In this document: positions 59,700 through 64,000 of the stretch, piece after piece
Numbering within the stretch: the stretch's first letter is position 1
Layout of the letters: every line of letters starts with the position of its first letter
Notes under the pieces: generated by a model
Databases searched by the model: none
The model's input: the letters and a program-made list of their open reading frames with translations, nothing else
Told to the model about the DNA's origin: nothing
Position numbers and translations under genes: made by a program
Source: Siphonodentalium dalli
Lineage: Eukaryota; Mollusca; Scaphopoda; Gadilida; Siphonodentaliidae
DNA length: 64,000 nt
Assembly: GCA_032622095.1 (NCBI GenBank)
Contig: CP136066.1
Coordinates: 92,525,319-92,589,318, forward strand
Direction of reading: 5' to 3'

Positions 59700-62636
59700 C
59701 GTTTTTTAACATTAGTCAGTGAGACTCTGTCTAAAATATATATAATAATAATCTTCAATGAGATTTCTTTTGAACTGACTCAGTACGGGACCAGGGTTTT
59801 GGAGGTCTGCAATATTCCACCCAGTGATTATGCCGTTTTAAAGATTGATTTCTTAACCGATGCCACCTGCCGTTCAACGCAGCACTGCGGAGAAGATTAC
59901 AGTCCGACCGTGACATTAACTTAATTACATATGATGAAAGTCTGCATGCCACATTAAATGAATAGTGGGTGGCTCCCTAACTCAGCGCGGACAGCGTTGT
60001 TCGAAGAAAATTTACCGACTCCGAGTAACCGTTTACAGTATTTTAAGTGTACCTTTTCACATGGCAGGCGGTCGTGATTTTTGGTGGTTATTTCAACGCC
60101 CAATAATTCGCTACCATATAACAGTATCGGCTTAATTAATCTATCGAAGAGTTTTAAAGACGTCGATATTGGAATCGGTGCGTCTTTTGTACATGTATTA
60201 AATAGTGAATGCATTGCTTTGAGACCTTTAGCACTTAACTCTTCCATTGCATGTATGAATCTACCAGTATTACTAAATTTAATTCCAATATAATTGTATT
60301 CAGTGACATTTTCCAACTTTTGATTTCCAATGTGAAAGTCTGGTGAAGTTTTAGCTTTCCTAGATCTAAACACCCTACATTTAGTTTTATCAGTGTTCAT
60401 TGTGAGTTTATTGGTCTCCGTGTATCTATTTAGTCTGTTTAGACACCACTGAAGCCCATTTGGAGTATCCGAAAATAAAACTAGGTCGTCAGCGAATAAA
60501 ATGTGATTAAGTGAAGCATTGCCTATACGGACAGCATCACAAGGACTGTCAAACGCATTTTTAATGTCATCAATAAAGATTTTGAACAGATTTGGTGACA
60601 ATTTTAACCCTTGCCTGACACCTCTCGTGGACAAGCATGAAGGCCCCAACCTTTTCTTTGTTTTTGGTGATATAATAGCTATTGTCATATAGTGACTGAA
60701 TTACCCGCAGTATGTGTCCCTTAATGCCCACGCATTTCAATTTGTTTTTAAGTATTTGCCTGTTAACTGTGTCGAACGCCTTTCTAGAATCTATGAACGC
60801 AGCATATAGCGGCTTGCCCAATCCTTTGTGTTTTTGTATGGCCGCTTGCAGAACGAACGCTCTATCAATGGTGCTCTTCCCTTTCGAAAAACAAAATTGG
60901 TTTTCGCTGATAATATTGTTTACATCCAAGAACGCGAATAACCGACGATTAATTATTTTATTAAACAATTTACCGACCGCCGATGATACTGATATTGTCC
61001 GGTAGTTATTGGGATCACTTTTGTCTCCTTTTTTGTGAATTAAAGTGAGGGTACATTCGCTCCACTAACTCTGATACTGTCCTCTCTCTAGAATTAAGTT
61101 AAACATTTTTTTCAATTCACCAATCACCAGAGGAACGAGCGACTTAAGCAATTCGTTAGAAATTTGGTCGGTTCCAATTGCCTTTCCGTTTTTTAATTCT
61201 AGTGTAGCAACAAGTACTTCCTCTGTTTTGATTACATCATTTGATTGGAAGATTATATATGATCGAAGATAATCCACAATCTGGGACAATAATGCTTAGT
61301 GAAGAAATCAACTGATCTATCAGCATCAAGTTCATTTTGGAAACCGGTTTCTGTCGGCCCCCACCCCCCTGGAATACGGAATACCACTTAACACAGAGGG
61401 TGGAATACGGAGTACCAGTTAAGATAAGATAAGATAATTTATTGATGATAAAAGGATCTAAAAGGCAACATGATAGTAAAACTTGTAATACAGAGTTATT
61501 TTCCGGATAAATGTTCTATTGCCGTACGAACTCCAATCATCCCGTAGTGTCCACGTCTAAAATGATCTAAAATGACGATGATCGACGATCTGTATGTCAA
61601 ACCGTGAATTTAGTGTGACAAAAATCGCATTTATATTATTATTATTATCATTTTTTGGAAGGTCGACATACGAATACAGGTATTTTTTAAATACCGAATA
61701 CCTCCTAACAGAGGGCCGGAATACGGCGTGCCTCATAACAGGGCATGGAATACGGTGTACGAAAGGGGGGTTGGGGCCTCATTTGTGGCACGGCAAACAT
61801 CGTGCTGATAGGGATACGTTTTATAATTAGATAAGCGTCCCCACATGGACGTATTATGCATGACGTCGCGTAATTTCTCATCACTATGATCTGCCGATTT
61901 AAGATGTGTTCTTATTCGGGTATATGTATATTTGTTTGATGATTGGCATCGTTCATTGTCATATTTTAAGTGAAGAACTAATTGACAATGGTCAGAGAAT
62001 TCCGTTGGAAGTTTAACACAAAAGTAATCAACGTCACAAAGAAAACTCTCTGTTATAAGGATATAATCAACGACGCTCGCCCCATTATATTGATAGCTTG
62101 TGAAATGACCAAGTCGATCGCCTGTAGATCGTCCATTACTTATCCGAATACCACTACTTTGGCAAAGAGTAATGAGTTTTGGCGTCCAAAAGAGTTTATA
62201 CGACTATCCATACTGACTCTATTAGGGCACGTGTCTATTATATAATCAGCTGGGAGCGGCGTGTGCTCATCACTGTCAGATACCACGTGGTCTGGCAATT
62301 CACATGTGCGTGCATTTAAATCCCCGCCGAGAACTAAAAGTTCATCGTTCTTGTATCGAGCTAATGCCTTCTCGACACACTCAAAAATATCATCATCTTT
62401 ATCTTTCGTCTTCCAAAAGCTAGAATTGCTGGGAGGAATATACAATGACACAAATATTACTTTTGTGGATTGGTTAAGTAATTTACCATCGAACTCAACA
62501 ATTAGTGCTACCTCGTTTACAGTGTAGACTTTTCGCATGTACTTTTTGAATTTTTGAGAGGAAATAAATGGCGATACCACCTTTTTTCTTGCCCTTGGCA
62601 CGACTTAAATTTAGATTTTCGTAGCCTTCTCAGATT
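59700..62636 (-). pseudogene. LINE with endonuclease and reverse transcriptase, remnant B
   Basis: On the minus strand from 62636: EGYENLNLSRAKGKKKGGIA, then LVLGGDLNARTCELPDHV (AP-endonuclease GDxNAR motif), SVVDYILIT and FSDHCQLVLHL (catalytic SDH). After an inserted element the RT follows: ELKNGKAIGTDQISNELLKS, HKKGDKSDPNNYRTISV, ENQFCFSKGKSTIDRAFVLQ, KPLYAAFIDSRKAFDTV, TRGVRQGLKLSP, NHILFADDLVLFSDT (FADD) and RLLGVGKF. Breaks: frameshifts near 62540, 62180 and 60645, a TAG at 61065-61067, and a frameshift after SHPLFI near 59950. The 5' end is truncated at 62636. The 3' end has an ATTATTATATATAT tail near 59740. The clade is not settled. Confidence 0.88.
61353..61786. mobile_element. Small insertion inside LINE B
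   Basis: The LINE reading is interrupted between the endonuclease and RT halves. The insert has inverted ends GGCCCCCACCCCCCT (left) and AGGGGGGTTGGGGCC (right). Inside each end are short minisatellite units (GGAATACGG.GTACC with TAACAGAGGG). The middle contains (AAGAT)3. About 430 bases, non-coding. Confidence 0.65.
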
Positions 62637-64000
62637 TTTTGGGGACACCTGTTTTTGGGCAATGATATTCCGAAGGCATATCCTGAAGGCCTGAGCGGAG
62701 GAAGGTTTGGGAGGGGGACTCCCTGCTGATGGTGGGGGTATGTTCTTCCCCTGGAATTGTTTTGAAAATCCATTGCATTGAGAGCTAATCTAGGGCTCTT
62801 TGAGTCAGTATTTTGAATTTTACTGAGAGGTAAATTTGATCAAGTTTCTCAACCATAACTTTGGGAATTTGTTATATATGTATGGATTGGAAATGCTTAT
62901 AAGTTATTGTCAGATATCTTATGGTTCAATGGAAGGATTATGCTTATCCTGCTTGAAATGAGACTTACCATTATCACTCTAATTCATATACTATGCTATT
63001 TTCTAAAATTCAAGTGAGACACATACATACCATACTAGTACAGAAAAAATGTCTATTAAGTTAGTAATTAAGTACTATTAGTACTAATCTCTATGTTAAT
63101 TTCTCATTTTGGTGTTATGAGATCCCACCTGATAACCAGGTTTATTTGATGAAATTGTCACTGTTCCAGTACTGTTTTTGATTGAAATACTGAAGTCTGA
63201 AGCCTGAATGATAACAAACCTGAATTAAACTATTTGAAGTTTTAACAGATGAAAGCTTGATAAAACAAAGTATACTTTTACAGTATGACTCCAACTGTTA
63301 AACTTAAATATTTTTGTAAACTTAAATGTCTTATGTCAATATATATAACTAATTTGCATCTTGTTAAGATATGAATTCGGACCTTTATTGATTGTTTTTA
63401 TTTGTCAAATGTTTTTTTGGGCGCATGGAGATTGGGCGCCCAAACCGGTAAACAGTATGAAAAACGGCCTGGATATGTCCCTGCAAGTTCTAAATCAGTA
63501 TCTGATGAATCTTGATGCCACGTTTCTCCCAGAGTAATAAACTCATATCTCTCTATTTGGTGTCTAAATTCTGGAACTCTAATATTTTACGGATCTATGC
63601 ACATTCCAGCTTGTATATCGGATTGTATTACTTTGATCTGTTGTACTCATGTCTGACATAATTTCAATATACTAGCCATGGAGCTAGTAAGCCTTCCGAT
63701 TCTCCCTAAAATTTACTATTCACCTAAATTCACCTAAATCGGCGGAACTCGAAACAACATTTGAAGTGCAGTCCAACATATAAGTATACGTAAATAATGA
63801 GTTCATACTTAATATAACAACATACTAAATATAACAATATGGTGAATACATCATGCATGGCAACATCATAATATACAGTGGGTCTAGTTATTACTACAGG
63901 AAGATTATCCAAGGGGACAAGATTGTTTGTTTATTTATCTATGTATACATAGTCAAAGTGAAGGCCTGTTTCTCAAATCAGATTTGGTTTACACTAAGGT
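62637..64000. other. Right flank, no gene seen
   Basis: Sequence beyond the truncated LINE. An imperfect hairpin TTGGGCGC...GCGCCCAA occurs near 63417-63443. Exon(s) for the iGluR signal peptide were sought on the minus strand and not recognised; they may lie outside the window. Confidence 0.45.

Overview
The window is 64 kb of AT-rich, intron-rich metazoan DNA, most likely from a marine invertebrate. The species cannot be fixed from sequence alone. The evidence is one long split gene with clean GT-AG introns, together with animal-type mobile elements: non-LTR retrotransposons, a Crypton-type tyrosine recombinase relic, a Harbinger-type Myb-like gene, Helentron/DINE-like tandem elements and long fold-back repeats. 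There is no sign of operons, CRISPR or bacterial genes.

The one clear host gene is an ionotropic glutamate receptor (iGluR) on the minus strand. Nine exons were placed by protein similarity plus exact splice sites and matching intron phases: 56263-56459, 55442-55636, 32251-32406, 29412-29633, 28321-28418, 25508-25598, 20363-20675, 19049-19266 and 9195-9448. Together they encode about 580 residues: most of the amino-terminal domain, ligand-binding half S1, TM1, the pore loop, TM3 with its [12 protein letters not shown] gate, and most of S2. The signal-peptide exon(s) and the last exon(s), with TM4 and the C-terminal tail, were not found. The gene covers at least 47 kb because its introns, one of 23 kb, are loaded with repeats.

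Layout. 1-7490: tandem array of about 122-bp GC-rich monomers, CAGA microsatellites and small hairpins, including a 1.72-kb tandem duplication. 7564-8016: Harbinger-type Myb-like gene (minus). 9.6-11.5 kb: inverted-repeat element(s). 12.7-14.3 kb: decayed Crypton with a LINE 3' end inserted in it. 22.3-24.6 kb: 5' half of a LINE with a duplicated 509-bp 5' unit and a zinc-knuckle ORF1. 24.6-25.2 kb: MITE with 7-bp target duplication. 26.2-27.5 and 41.7-42.7 kb: inverted copies of another hairpin-ended element. 34.66-40.35 kb: 5.7-kb fold-back element with about 1.4-kb inverted arms. 43.0-46.8 kb: two minisatellite arrays. 52.5-53.5 kb: element with 89-bp inverted termini. 57.4-58.8 and 59.7-62.6 kb: two decayed LINE reverse-transcriptase copies (minus).

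The rest is intronic or flanking sequence without a recognisable gene. The repeats look parasitic rather than part of a pathway. The main biological interest lies in the receptor, which has an acidic residue at the pore Q/R/N position, and in the structures of the fold-back, Helentron-like and LINE 5' repeats.
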